DNA of 64,000 bases from a virus, in the IMG/VR virus record IMGVR_UViG_3300009514_000016, positions 1 through 64,000 of that record; one strand, given 5' to 3'. How positions within the stretch are numbered: the first letter of the stretch is position 1; each line of letters begins with the position of its first letter. Positions 9,304-16,322 of the stretch are shown one piece after another. The notes beneath the pieces were generated by a model. It saw nothing but the letters and a program-made list of their open reading frames with translations. It did no database searches and was not told the origin of the DNA. A program made the position numbers and the translations under genes.

Positions 9304-9414
9304 TAATGAAGCAAATTATATGGAATAAATTTAATATAAAATAGAAAAATATGATCTGAACAAATAAATTGAAAATTTCAATAATCATCACCAAGAGAGA
9401 AACGCTCAGATTAC

Positions 9415-9723
9415 ATGGAAGAATTTTCAACACCACAAGAAATCCCAAGGCCAAAAGCTGAAGAACTTGTGTTCCGTGATCCAGAAACTGGGAGGCACTT
9501 CAAAACTCAAGAAGAAATGGAAATAGCCCAACAACATTGGCGCGAAAGAAAAGAACCAGAATCTTTAATAGATCCTGGCCTATACCCAGTCAGCAAAGAG
9601 CCTTGGTGGAGAAGGAAATCCTCTATAAATAAACTGATCAAAATAGCTAATAGACTAGATAAACTCGGAATGCACAAAGAGGCTGACGAAATAGATTCCT
9701 TGATTAAAAAACTCGTCAAATAG
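9415..9723 (+). CDS. Hypothetical protein with C-terminal IANxLDxxGxxxEAD helix motif
   Basis: A 102-residue protein. The N-terminal 70 residues are Pro/Glu-rich (PETGRHFKTQEEMEIAQQHW). The C-terminus (IKIANRLDKLGMHKEADEID) is a short helix-turn-helix-like amphipathic unit. A looser version (LQSRLLFKEAKSLDEAIEVM) starts the 1009-residue protein at 44904-47933. Function unknown. First gene of a short plus-strand run leading to the tRNA array. Confidence 0.65.
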   Translation: MEEFSTPQEIPRPKAEELVFRDPETGRHFKTQEEMEIAQQHWRERKEPESLIDPGLYPVSKEPWWRRKSSINKLIKIANRLDKLGMHKEADEIDSLIKKLVK

Positions 9724-9737
9724 TTTAATGGTATAAT

Positions 9738-9965
9738 ATGTCTCATCATTGCGTGAGAAATATTGTGTCAGAAATATATTACAATTTTGATCATAAAGAA
9801 GAATTGAAAATACAGCTGGTTCCATATGATCAAGATGCTTTTTGCAAAAAATATTCTAAAGAATTAGAGCCTACACTAAAAATGATGCGAGAAAACAAAA
9901 TTCGCAAAGAAGAAGAGAGACTTCGCAATATAGAAGAGAACAGATACTCAGGACTGGAAATATAA
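9738..9965 (+). CDS. Small protein with C-terminal YxxLEI tag
   Basis: A 75-residue charged helical protein (ELEPTLKMMRENKIRKEEER) ending RYSGLEI. The start ATG directly abuts TATAAT at 9732-9737 and has no Shine-Dalgarno sequence, so the start is not fully certain. Its TAA overlaps the ATG of the next gene (TAATG). Function unknown. Confidence 0.6.
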   Translation: MSHHCVRNIVSEIYYNFDHKEELKIQLVPYDQDAFCKKYSKELEPTLKMMRENKIRKEEERLRNIEENRYSGLEI

Positions 9966-10135
9966 TGGAAAACATTGAAGAATTATTCGCAGCAGCATTT
10001 AGGGATGCTCCTCACGAAAGTAAACATAATTTAGCTAAAGCCATGAACAAATGTCTGAAATGTTTATATCCTAGTGTTATTTTTCCTAAAATAGATGATG
10101 ATAAACAATCTGCAAAAATAGAAGGTAGCGAATAG
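9965..10135 (+). CDS. Small 56-residue protein with CxxC
   Basis: The ORF MENIEELFAAAFRDAP... overlaps the previous stop by one base (TAATG), a classic translational-coupling arrangement, and contains KCLKCLYP. It ends with TAG at 10133-10135. No family recognised. Confidence 0.6.
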   Translation: MENIEELFAAAFRDAPHESKHNLAKAMNKCLKCLYPSVIFPKIDDDKQSAKIEGSE

Positions 10136-10161
10136 AAAATAAAGAATCTAGAAAAAATCAC

Positions 10162-10189
10162 TTGATGTTTTTGTGATGCGGTGTATAAT
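10162..10189 (+). promoter_or_regulatory. Sigma70-type promoter for leader and tRNA region
   Basis: -35 TTGATG at 10162-10167, a 16-bp spacer, and a perfect -10 TATAAT at 10184-10189. Expected start near 10196. It is the best-matched promoter in the window and stands just upstream of the leader ORF, terminator and tRNA genes. Confidence 0.75.
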
Positions 10190-10239
10190 AACCCCGAGCC
10201 AAAAGCGGCAAGAAATATAAAACTTTAGAAAGAACAAAA

Positions 10240-10305
10240 ATGAAAACTATTACAATCGTGAAAAAGATGGTCATGATTAAAGGTGGAGTCCCGAGACTGC
10301 GCTAA
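10240..10305 (+). CDS. Possible 21-residue leader peptide
   Basis: ATG at 10240, TAA at 10303, encoding MKTITIVKKMVMIKGGVPRL followed by Arg. It lies between a strong promoter and a Rho-independent terminator, the layout of an attenuator leader. The Shine-Dalgarno match is weak (AGAA about 8 nt upstream), so coding is uncertain. Confidence 0.4.
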   Translation: MKTITIVKKMVMIKGGVPRLR

Positions 10306-10326
10306 TAGTTCTCATTTGCTTGAACT

Positions 10327-10367
10327 AGAGCCGGTCCTGGGAAACCAAGATCGGCTCTTTTCTTTTT
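10327..10367 (+). terminator. Rho-independent terminator ahead of the tRNA genes
   Basis: Stem AGAGCCG/CGGCTCT around a loop of about 18 nt, followed by TTTCTTTTT. It falls between the promoter at 10162 and the first tRNA-like gene at 10370. A transcript from that promoter would end here as a small RNA of about 170 nt, or read through into the tRNAs. Confidence 0.75.
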
Positions 10368-10369
10368 AT

Positions 10370-10449
10370 GGGCGTATATCCGCTCTGCTTTACACGCAGT
10401 CGAAACGGTAATTGGTTACATAGGGGTTCGATCCCCTTTACGCCTACCA
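10370..10449 (+). tRNA. tRNA-Val(UAC)-like gene with abnormal D region
   Basis: An 80-nt element with a full 7-bp acceptor stem (GGGCGTA/TACGCCT, one G-U), encoded CCA and a normal T arm (AGGGG-TTCGATC-CCCTT). The only anticodon-like arm is CTGC-TTTACAC-GCAG (anticodon TAC, 10391-10393), but it begins just 9 nt after the acceptor stem, leaving no room for a D arm. A D-loop-like piece (GGTAATTGGTTACA) sits after it instead. It may be a degenerate, rearranged or D-armless tRNA. Confidence 0.5.
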
Positions 10450-10455
10450 AATAAT

Positions 10456-10531
10456 GATCGGGTAGTTCAGTTGGAAGAACGCAATGCTGACATCATTGAG
10501 GCCGCAGGTTCAAGTCCTGCCTCGATCACCA
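10456..10531 (+). tRNA. tRNA-Val(GAC)
   Basis: Canonical cloverleaf, 76 nt with encoded CCA: acceptor GATCGGG/CTCGATC, D arm GTTC-AGTTGGAA-GAAC, anticodon arm CAATG-CTGACAT-CATTG (anticodon GAC), T arm GCAGG-TTCAAGT-CCTGC. Confidence 0.93.
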
Positions 10532-10614
10532 ATAATCTGAGACGAACGCGAATTGGTTATCTACGATTAATAGGAAAACCCCAATTTGCAATAAACTTGT
10601 TCAGATTAATTATT

Positions 10615-10692
10615 GGCTGCGTAACTCAATTTGGTCAGAGTAGCACTTTCATACGGTGCAAGTTGTAGGTTCGAATCCTACCGCAGCTACCA
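10615..10692 (+). tRNA. tRNA with CAU anticodon (elongator Met, or Ile2)
   Basis: Cloverleaf of 78 nt with CCA: acceptor GGCTGCG/CGCAGCT, D arm ACTC...GAGT, anticodon arm GCACT-TTCATAC-GGTGC, T arm GTAGG-TTCGAAT-CCTAC. The first acceptor pair is G-U, not the C-A mismatch of an initiator. CAU could be Met, or Ile read after lysidine modification; the sequence alone does not settle which. Confidence 0.9.
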
Positions 10693-10733
10693 AAGGTCAG
10701 ATTTTCTAGAAATAGAAAATTACCAAATATTTT

Positions 10734-10810
10734 GGGTCTGTGGTGTAACGGTTAACACACTATTCTGATAAAATAGAGACAGCTTGGTTCAATTCCAGCC
10801 AGACCTACCA
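10734..10810 (+). tRNA. tRNA-Ile(GAU)
   Basis: 77 nt with CCA: acceptor GGGTCTG/CAGACCT, D arm GTGT-AACGGTTA-ACAC, anticodon arm CTATT-CTGATAA-AATAG (anticodon GAT), T loop TTCAATT. The T stem has one mismatch and one G-U pair, so it is slightly weak. Confidence 0.87.
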
Positions 10811-10819
10811 GTAAAATAT

Positions 10820-10897
10820 AGGACGATAGCTAAATTGGCACAGCATTCGGCTCTTAACCGAAAGATTATCTGGGTTCAAATCCCAGTCGTCCTACCA
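10820..10897 (+). tRNA. tRNA-Lys(CUU)
   Basis: 78 nt with CCA: acceptor AGGACGA/TCGTCCT, short D arm GCT...AGC, anticodon arm TTCGG-CTCTTAA-CCGAA (anticodon CTT), T arm CTGGG-TTCAAAT-CCCAG. Confidence 0.9.
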
Positions 10898-10905
10898 AAC
10901 AATTT

Positions 10906-10993
10906 GGGTCCATTGCCTAGCGGACGAAGGCACCGGGCTTTTAACCCGGAGTGCGTAAGCCCATCGAAGGTTCGAATCCTTCTGGACCCACCA
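10906..10993 (+). tRNA. tRNA-Lys(UUU) with a long variable region
   Basis: 88 nt with CCA: acceptor GGGTCCA/TGGACCC, D arm GCCT...AGGC, anticodon arm CCGGG-CTTTTAA-CCCGG (anticodon TTT), T arm GAAGG-TTCGAAT-CCTTC. The variable region is 16 nt (AGTGCGTAAGCCCATC), as in class II tRNAs; tRNA-Lys is normally class I with about 5 nt. Confidence 0.88.
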
Positions 10994-10995
10994 AT

Positions 10996-11027
10996 AAAAA
11001 GAGACCACAGTAATGTGGTCTCTTTTT
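10996..11027. terminator. Bidirectional terminator closing the tRNA array
   Basis: A perfect 14-bp inverted repeat (AAAAAGAGACCACA, loop GTAA, complement) with A- and T-runs on both sides. It can stop the plus-strand tRNA transcript and the minus-strand gene that ends at 11059. Confidence 0.9.
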
Positions 11028-11058
11028 ATTTAAGCATTAAAGAAATAATTTAACTATG

Positions 11059-11724
11059 TTATTTATTTTCTCTCTCTTTTGTCGTTTTTATTTTATTTTT
11101 ATTTCTATTAGGTTCGACACTGTTTTTCATGTGACTATTCATTGATGTAGAACCATTTTTATAGTGTACTGAATAACCATTAGAATCTATTCTGGCAGGC
11201 CCGTCAGCTCTGTGTAGTTTCCCATTTCTATGCCATTTTAAATTGCCATTATGCATCCATGATGGTCTGTCGTCCCAACTATGCAGTTCGCCTTTGTGGT
11301 TTACTGTATATTGCGCCCCTGTTTCTTTATCAGTTCTGTATTCTTTGTAATTCGCTATCGGGACAGCTAGAGCGAATATTTCTACCAATTCATTAATTTT
11401 TGAATCAACATTCTTTATCTGCATTTGCAAAGATGTTTTTATTGAATTGCAGTATTGTTTTATTTCCATTATCTTCTCATGAACTGTGTCATAACTTATG
11501 TCTGGAAAGTCAAGTGAGCATTTTTCATTTAAATATGAATCGATTGAATCGATTAATGAATTTTCTTCAGATTCTTCATTGTCGTCAATGTCTATCGAAA
11601 TGGTATCTTTAGTTATATGATTTGGGGCAGATGGATCTATGTAATCTGGCGCATGGCGTTTTATTTTATCATTTTTATTGATCAGTTCATTTGCGATTTT
11701 TAATTTGTTAATATCAATTCCCAT
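11059..11724 (-). CDS. Protein with C-terminal DGPA/MORN-like repeats
   Basis: A 221-residue protein. The N-terminal 120 residues are charged and helical with an acidic patch (DIDDNEESEEN). The region about 145-195 holds W..NG.L.WH.NG.LHR.DGPA.I...G...Y.NG units (GKLHRADGPARI is the clearest), a repeat type common in large phages and giant viruses and related to MORN-like beta repeats. The last 25 residues are basic. Function unknown. It converges on the tRNA array with a shared terminator. Confidence 0.7.
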   Translation of the reverse strand: MGIDINKLKIANELINKNDKIKRHAPDYIDPSAPNHITKDTISIDIDDNEESEENSLIDSIDSYLNEKCSLDFPDISYDTVHEKIMEIKQYCNSIKTSLQMQIKNVDSKINELVEIFALAVPIANYKEYRTDKETGAQYTVNHKGELHSWDDRPSWMHNGNLKWHRNGKLHRADGPARIDSNGYSVHYKNGSTSMNSHMKNSVEPNRNKNKIKTTKERENK

Positions 11725-11820
11725 GGGAATTCCCTTGCAGTTTGCAATTCATCTTAAATTTATAGAATTCTAAATTCAGTAAATCCAACAAACAACTTAT
11801 TTGTTGCAACTATATTTGCT

Positions 11821-11839
11821 AAAACTAAACATTAGTTTT
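11821..11839 (-). terminator. Weak AT-rich hairpin in the 11725-11895 gap
   Basis: Stem AAAACTAA/TTAGTTTT with a 3-nt loop, downstream of the minus-strand gene ending at 11896. AT-only pairing and no T-run make it a poor terminator. I see no gene in the gap 11725-11895. Confidence 0.3.
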
Positions 11840-11895
11840 GAGACAATAATAGGTGATGAACACAGGCATATTGTTTTGCGCTGGAATTTATTCCT

Positions 11896-12405
11896 TTAAA
11901 TTTCAAGCCATTTATAGTTGTCCATTTTGAAGTCTGGATCAACTATTGATCTTATTTCAAAGTAATGGTCTTCATCGTATGTCGCCCTAACGTTCCCATC
12001 TATGATTGCCATGATGTGTCCCAAGTTGACTCCCATGAAAACTGATGAAGCTTGAAATCTTATGACTCCACCTCTGAAAACTGCATAGGAAACATCTAAT
12101 CCTTTTCCGTCAGGGAGCGCAGCAATATTGTGATAGTAGATATCATCATCTTTTGTTAAAGTGCGATCTTTCTCATTCGAGTTTATGATCTCGATGAAGT
12201 AGATTTGTTTCCATTGGAAGCAGTACACTTCTTTGTTTTTTGTGAAAACAATTTCTTCCGGGCCGCTTCGTTTAATCTTAACATTTCTTAAAGTAAGATT
12301 GGCTTTTAAAAACACATCGCAATCAGCGCCAGTATACATGTATGTTTTTGGATCGCAATAGATTGACGTAACTGGATAGAGCCTATATTTTCGATATAAT
12401 TTCAT
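11896..12405 (-). CDS. Hypothetical protein with C-terminal YxxLEI tag
   Basis: A 169-residue protein of mixed alpha/beta character, no recognised family. It starts MKLYRKYRLYPVTSIYCDP and ends NYKWLEI. A TATAAT box at 12431-12436 (minus strand) lies about 25 nt before the ATG, with TTGCCT a possible -35, so it may have its own promoter, back to back with the plus-strand gene at 12502. No same-strand gene follows within 170 bp, so the C-terminal peptide is not dictated by a downstream ribosome-binding site. Confidence 0.65.
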   Translation of the reverse strand: MKLYRKYRLYPVTSIYCDPKTYMYTGADCDVFLKANLTLRNVKIKRSGPEEIVFTKNKEVYCFQWKQIYFIEIINSNEKDRTLTKDDDIYYHNIAALPDGKGLDVSYAVFRGGVIRFQASSVFMGVNLGHIMAIIDGNVRATYDEDHYFEIRSIVDPDFKMDNYKWLEI

Positions 12406-12501
12406 TTTGTTTTTCTCTGTTGCACATTATATTATACATCCGAATAAAAGCAGGCAAATACGTTAATTTATTTTATAATATCATTAAAAGGAGATTTTAA
12501 A

Positions 12502-13161
12502 ATGGCGTATCTAATTGCTAACCTTCCACCTGTTCAGTGCTTTATTAAAAAAGAGTATCTGTATGACCTAGAGAAAGGTCATGGAGAATTGACTCCTTGC
12601 ATATGGGTGACAGTGAAATCGATAAAAGGCAGAGCTTTATATATTGAGTCATTGATCCCCGAGTATGGAGCGCTATATGATAAGCTTCCTTTGAGTGCTT
12701 ATGTGTGGAAAGCAGACTTCAATGAAGAAGAGCACTACTTATTAGACTTTTTAGAGATTTGGGATGCATTCTCTTATAATATATCTGTTTTAGAAAAAGC
12801 ATCGCTAAAAGGCTTGAGATGCAAAGTATTTATGAAGAATAAACAATGGGCGCATGGAACTTATATGTTTACCATAGATTCGTGTCATAGTGAACCGAAT
12901 GAATTGAATACTTCATTATCTGAAACTCCTAACGAGCATAAATCATTCAACATAATTAAACTGGATAATGGCCAGTTCGCAGCGCAGCCAAACAATAGGA
13001 TTATATGGTTTGAACAGAGTTTAATTCCTATTGAAGTTAAAACTCCAGATTTTAAAGTATCCACCAAAGAATATTCAGTAGAAATATCGGAGAAATGGTC
13101 TGCTGGAAGTCAGAATAAATATTTCTATGAAATAGAAGAAGGCAATAAATCAGAAGATTAG
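12502..13161 (+). CDS. Conserved phage-type hypothetical protein
   Basis: A 219-residue protein beginning MAYLIANLPPVQCFIKKEYL, with AAGGAG 10 nt before the ATG. The N-terminal 100 residues (EYLYDLEKGHGE, EYGALYDKLP) resemble, from memory, a conserved protein of unknown function in many tailed phages; I cannot confirm this here. Its TAG overlaps the stop of the convergent gene 13158-13565 by 4 bp. Confidence 0.75.
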   Translation: MAYLIANLPPVQCFIKKEYLYDLEKGHGELTPCIWVTVKSIKGRALYIESLIPEYGALYDKLPLSAYVWKADFNEEEHYLLDFLEIWDAFSYNISVLEKASLKGLRCKVFMKNKQWAHGTYMFTIDSCHSEPNELNTSLSETPNEHKSFNIIKLDNGQFAAQPNNRIIWFEQSLIPIEVKTPDFKVSTKEYSVEISEKWSAGSQNKYFYEIEEGNKSED

Positions 13162-13565
13162 ATTTCCAAATTTTCATAGAATGATTTATTTTCTCTGATA
13201 ATAGTTTCCCCGTGGAATTCTTTTATCGCGGTCAATAATTCTTTTTTATTCAATTTTTCTGATTTGGGGATATGTCCTCGTTTTAGATCTGGATCAAATC
13301 TCCACAATAGCTCGTTTGGAAGTATATTAAATCCGATTTTTGTTTTGTCAAACAAATTGAGCATAACAAGATATATCACTGCATGTGAAGTATTGTTTTC
13401 AATAATCTTACCTTCAAATTCAACAGATGATGGGTTATTGCCGCCAAGCATAGTTGTTTTTAGAATAATCCAATCTTCGTTGTCCCATCTGATAACGTCA
13501 TTTTTAATCAAAAAGACAGCAGAAACCCCAGTATATCCCTTGTCGTTAAAAAAATGATGTGCCAT
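13158..13565 (-). CDS. Hypothetical protein with C-terminal YxxLEI tag
   Basis: A 135-residue protein with several predicted beta strands (DVIRWDNEDWIILKT) and a basic C-terminal third, ending FYENLEI. It starts within one base of the stop of the upstream gene (TAATG) and ends tail to tail with the plus-strand gene 12502-13161, sharing 4 bp. Function unknown. Confidence 0.65.
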   Translation of the reverse strand: MAHHFFNDKGYTGVSAVFLIKNDVIRWDNEDWIILKTTMLGGNNPSSVEFEGKIIENNTSHAVIYLVMLNLFDKTKIGFNILPNELLWRFDPDLKRGHIPKSEKLNKKELLTAIKEFHGETIIRENKSFYENLEI

Positions 13566-14134
13566 TATATTTCAACCATTCTATATCTCGGATCATCTAT
13601 TCCATTGTCAAAATCTGCTTTAAATCTTGGCCGGAAAACAATTATCGGATCATTGAAAGAACACTGCATTTTAATCTCTTTGTCTTTGAAAGACTCAGAA
13701 GCGAACTGAGTCCCTTTAACATGAAGGTAGACATCATTGTATTTTTTGCCAACTAATAGTTTCTGAACTTCAACTATGAATTGGCCTTCATGTTTAACGA
13801 TGATATCTTCGCGCTCTAGTAATCCACATTTAGTTTGGACAATATCGCAGTGCATTAAGCAGTGTCTTAAGTTTTCATCATTAAATGCGCAGATGCTCTC
13901 GTTGGGATAATTAAAGAAACTAGCTCCGTCCTGCGTGGCATCATTAAAAGCTTGAGTTTCTATTTTGTTTTCTCCATTCTCTGATGATTGGAATCCCCTT
14001 ATACTAACAACGGAATAGAATTTACAATCATAGTAAATCTTATCGCTAACAAGCAGATCTTTGAATTTAATGTTTCTGAATCCAATGGCGTATGCTTTAT
14101 CTCTTAGATCTTTGTCTTCTTCTATGTGACTCAT
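13565..14134 (-). CDS. Hypothetical protein with C-terminal YxxVEI tag
   Basis: A 189-residue protein starting MSHIEEDKDLRDKAYAIGF. I chose the ATG at 14134, 2 nt after the upstream stop, over a longer reading that would overlap most of the upstream gene with an Arg-rich, unlikely sequence. Two mostly-beta halves (KIYYDCKFYSVVSIRGF; KHEGQFIVEVQKL), ending RYRMVEI. The stop codon overlaps the next start (TAATG). Function unknown. Confidence 0.65.
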   Translation of the reverse strand: MSHIEEDKDLRDKAYAIGFRNIKFKDLLVSDKIYYDCKFYSVVSIRGFQSSENGENKIETQAFNDATQDGASFFNYPNESICAFNDENLRHCLMHCDIVQTKCGLLEREDIIVKHEGQFIVEVQKLLVGKKYNDVYLHVKGTQFASESFKDKEIKMQCSFNDPIIVFRPRFKADFDNGIDDPRYRMVEI

Positions 14135-14136
14135 TT

Positions 14137-14388
14137 TTATGTTGGCCACAATACTACGGCTGGAATCCCGTCTTCTGCAACATCTTCTTCTGAATAGCCC
14201 TGTTTCTCTAGTTCTGGAGTTAATTTTTCCAACCCGAGGTATCCACTGCATCCATCTTCAATATAAGCGGAATAACTAAACTCATAGAGCGGAGAAAAAT
14301 CATTTCCCTCTGGATCTCCTGACATAACGATAATTCTGTCTTTGTTTTCTACTGCTTGCAGTGCTTCAATCAATTCTTTCACAGTCAT
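14137..14388 (-). CDS. Small conserved phage protein (MTVKELIEAL family)
   Basis: An 83-residue acidic protein: MTVKELIEALQAVENKDRI, then SGDPEGNDFSPL, ending GIPAVVLWPT. This layout, an N-terminal helix and then a small beta domain with DPEGN, is a widespread small phage/bacterial family without known function (from memory). GGAG precedes the ATG and a TATAAT box lies at 14415-14420, about 26 nt further upstream, so it may start a transcript. Confidence 0.75.
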   Translation of the reverse strand: MTVKELIEALQAVENKDRIIVMSGDPEGNDFSPLYEFSYSAYIEDGCSGYLGLEKLTPELEKQGYSEEDVAEDGIPAVVLWPT

Positions 14389-14427
14389 AATAAATCTCCA
14401 AATGGTTTGAATCTATTATACTACAAA

Positions 14428-14781
14428 CTATATTTCAATAAAATCATAAAATGTTTTGTCATTTTGATGTGTTTTGATTTTTTCTGCGCCTTTGCTTAAG
14501 ACTTTATATGAATAATCTTTAACGCAGTTTGTGCTTCTAACTTCTTTATCTAGTGGATCTTCTTTGAAATAAATTTCGTACCATCCCTTTTCATCGGCAA
14601 GTTGATCCCGATTAACCACTTGAGTGACAATTCCCATATAAGATATGCTATTGAATGGAGGTGGAGGAATGTAGAATATATCTCCAGGGCACAGATCTAT
14701 AACCTCAGTTTCTTTCCAGTATTCTCCAGGAAGCAAATCATCTAAATTAACAGGGATTCTTGGTGTGTCTGCAAACATCAT
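14428..14781 (-). CDS. Small beta-barrel-like protein, paralogue of the upstream gene
   Basis: A 117-residue protein whose body (LCPGDIFYIPPPP, YMGIVTQVVNRDQL, KGWYEIYF) and ending (NDKTFYDFIEI) match the C-terminal half of the upstream protein (VGEIIFIPADP, LITGHVGQIIQIE, NGWQKIHF, SDKTFYDFLEI). A tandem duplication is the simplest reading. The fold suggests a small SH3/KOW-like barrel. The ATG overlaps the upstream stop (ATGATG; 14781 or 14778). Carries the C-terminal tag. Confidence 0.65.
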   Translation of the reverse strand: MMFADTPRIPVNLDDLLPGEYWKETEVIDLCPGDIFYIPPPPFNSISYMGIVTQVVNRDQLADEKGWYEIYFKEDPLDKEVRSTNCVKDYSYKVLSKGAEKIKTHQNDKTFYDFIEI

Positions 14782-15485
14782 ATCTCCAAAAAATCATAAA
14801 ATGTTTTGTCACTCTTTTTAGGAAGTGGAACATCTTTTTCCCGCAAAATTTCGACAATATAGTCCATTGCGCAACTCCATGCTCGATGTTTGCCAGTGGA
14901 ATCAATAAAATGAATCTTTTGCCATCCATTATGCTCATCTGATGGTATTGGATGTTTCTCGATTTGGATAATCTGCCCCACATGACCTGTGATTAATCCA
15001 AAATCATCACTCGGATCAGCCGGAATAAATATTATTTCTCCAACATTAATATCATAAGCAGCGGTTATTTGCCAACACTGATGATCCTCAATGCTGCCGT
15101 GGGATTTGGGAATTAAATTAGTCCATACAGTCGCTGATTTCTTTTCATCTTCTTCATCGGAACTCACTTCTGTGCCAAAAATTGCCTGATCAAACGTTGG
15201 AATGTCAAAGAATTTTTTGCCATTTATTCCAAGCCCCGATAAAGCGCCTTCAAAGATGTTTGGAGTGATTTTTGGTTTTCCCGATCCGCTATAAATTTGA
15301 AGTCCTGGCCAGAAATAAGGAATTGTAAATGTGCTGGCGAGATTTGATTCGCTATCAACCTTGAAATGAATTGTGGCTTGCTTTTCAGAGAGATCAATGT
15401 CAATGACTAGACCCATGAAAGTCCCGTTCACCCCAATTAGGTCGCCAATTTTGATTTGCTTAACTTCAACATTGACCCAGTTCAT
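14778..15485 (-). CDS. Two-domain small beta-barrel-like protein with LEI tag
   Basis: A 235-residue protein with two similar units: an N-terminal barrel (VKQIKIGDLIGVNGTFMGLV) and a C-terminal barrel (INVGEIIFIPADP...GQIIQIE) joined by an acidic linker. The C-terminal unit is duplicated as the next gene. It ends KTFYDFLEI. A related layout (PTIGDKVRLKKR...GIIHSID) occurs in 60773-61213. Starts 4 nt after the upstream stop. Function unknown. Confidence 0.65.
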   Translation of the reverse strand: MNWVNVEVKQIKIGDLIGVNGTFMGLVIDIDLSEKQATIHFKVDSESNLASTFTIPYFWPGLQIYSGSGKPKITPNIFEGALSGLGINGKKFFDIPTFDQAIFGTEVSSDEEDEKKSATVWTNLIPKSHGSIEDHQCWQITAAYDINVGEIIFIPADPSDDFGLITGHVGQIIQIEKHPIPSDEHNGWQKIHFIDSTGKHRAWSCAMDYIVEILREKDVPLPKKSDKTFYDFLEI

Positions 15486-15489
15486 TTAA

Positions 15490-15969
15490 TTAACACGTCT
15501 CGCTGTAATTGCATTGACTGCAAATCAAAGCGTTTCCTTTTGGACTCATTGACTGCTCTATCGGTTTACATACCGGGCATTTCCAATGCAGTTGTCTCCC
15601 CCTGTCTATGGCTGGCCAATGATCTTCATGAATAACTTCTCTTTGTTCGCTGTGCATATTAGTGTAACTATAAAATTCATCTGAATCTATATGGAACATT
15701 TCACTTCCATTGATTTTACACCTGTCCCACGACCCAAGTTTGCCCTTTAATTTTTTGAAAAGGTCATCTATTTCAGAGTCATTGAATTTATATTCTGGTT
15801 GCGGTCGAAATCTGCCATCTCCATCAGCGTAAAATGCGACAGTTCTAGATGAGCCAGCGCTCCCAAGATATCTCATTTGCTCAAACAACTCATACAGAGC
15901 CATCGTATCAGCGACATCCAAATTCGGAATGGTTACTGTAAAATCTACTTTTTTATTTTTAGTGTCCAT
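15490..15969 (-). CDS. Hypothetical protein with C-terminal zinc ribbon
   Basis: A 159-residue protein. The first 110 residues look like an alpha/beta domain (DFTVTIPNLDVADTMALYEL). The end is a zinc ribbon with CPVC at 131-134 and CSQC at 150-153. AAGGA lies just before the ATG and a TATAAT box at 15996-16001 stands about 26 nt upstream. A nucleic-acid-binding role is possible from the ribbon only. Confidence 0.65.
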   Translation of the reverse strand: MDTKNKKVDFTVTIPNLDVADTMALYELFEQMRYLGSAGSSRTVAFYADGDGRFRPQPEYKFNDSEIDDLFKKLKGKLGSWDRCKINGSEMFHIDSDEFYSYTNMHSEQREVIHEDHWPAIDRGRQLHWKCPVCKPIEQSMSPKGNALICSQCNYSETC

Positions 15970-16008
15970 AATTGTCCTTGCATAGAGTCCGTTACATTAT
16001 ACATGAGA

Positions 16009-16275
16009 CTAGATTTCTAGTGCGCCATAAGGATCAGTTCTGTAATCGGATTCTAACTCGTCCATAAAAACACTCAGGCAATGTCCATAATCTTCTTCCC
16101 AATGATATATTTTGTCGTGATACGACTTATGAGTCAGCCCTTCAATGCTTTCTCTAATAAATATTAGAGACGCCATTTGCTCTGAATTTGGAGTCGTCAT
16201 GAATCGAACAAATCCGCCAGTTAGCATATCGCGAGTGTAACCATGATTGGTCCAGATCAAATATGATAAAGTCAT
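16009..16275 (-). CDS. Small hypothetical protein with C-terminal YxxLEI tag
   Basis: An 88-residue protein (MTLSYLIWTNHGYTRDML...) ending DPYGALEI. I chose the ATG at 16275; a TTG 21 bp upstream is the alternative. No clear Shine-Dalgarno sequence. The hairpin and T-run that may end the tnpB transcript lie just before it. Function unknown. Confidence 0.55.
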   Translation of the reverse strand: MTLSYLIWTNHGYTRDMLTGGFVRFMTTPNSEQMASLIFIRESIEGLTHKSYHDKIYHWEEDYGHCLSVFMDELESDYRTDPYGALEI

Positions 16276-16285
16276 GGTTATAAAA

Positions 16286-16311
16286 AACAGGGACAATCAG
16301 GAACACTGATT
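16286..16311 (-). terminator. Hairpin with T-run just downstream of tnpB
   Basis: On the minus strand, AATCAG-TGTTC-CTGATT followed by GTCCCTGTTTTTT. It lies 12 nt past the tnpB stop, so it could be a terminator, or the right-end hairpin or guide-RNA scaffold of an IS200/IS605-type element. Confidence 0.55.
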
Positions 16312-16322
16312 ATCATTATTTT

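Noticed and set aside
10471-11053. Plus-strand ORFs across the tRNA array
   Set aside because: They run through tRNA genes and have no coding features.
13565-14251. Longer start for the tagged gene, giving a 228-residue protein with an Arg/Cys-rich N-terminus
   Set aside because: It would overlap the well-formed 83-residue gene at 14137-14388; the ATG at 14134 just past that stop is a better start.
13158-15485. The LEI ending explained as part of a ribosome-binding site for the next gene (GGAAATATAATG-like)
   Set aside because: True for some coupled pairs, but other tagged genes end convergently or far from the next start, and the aromatic residue at -6 is kept despite codon changes.
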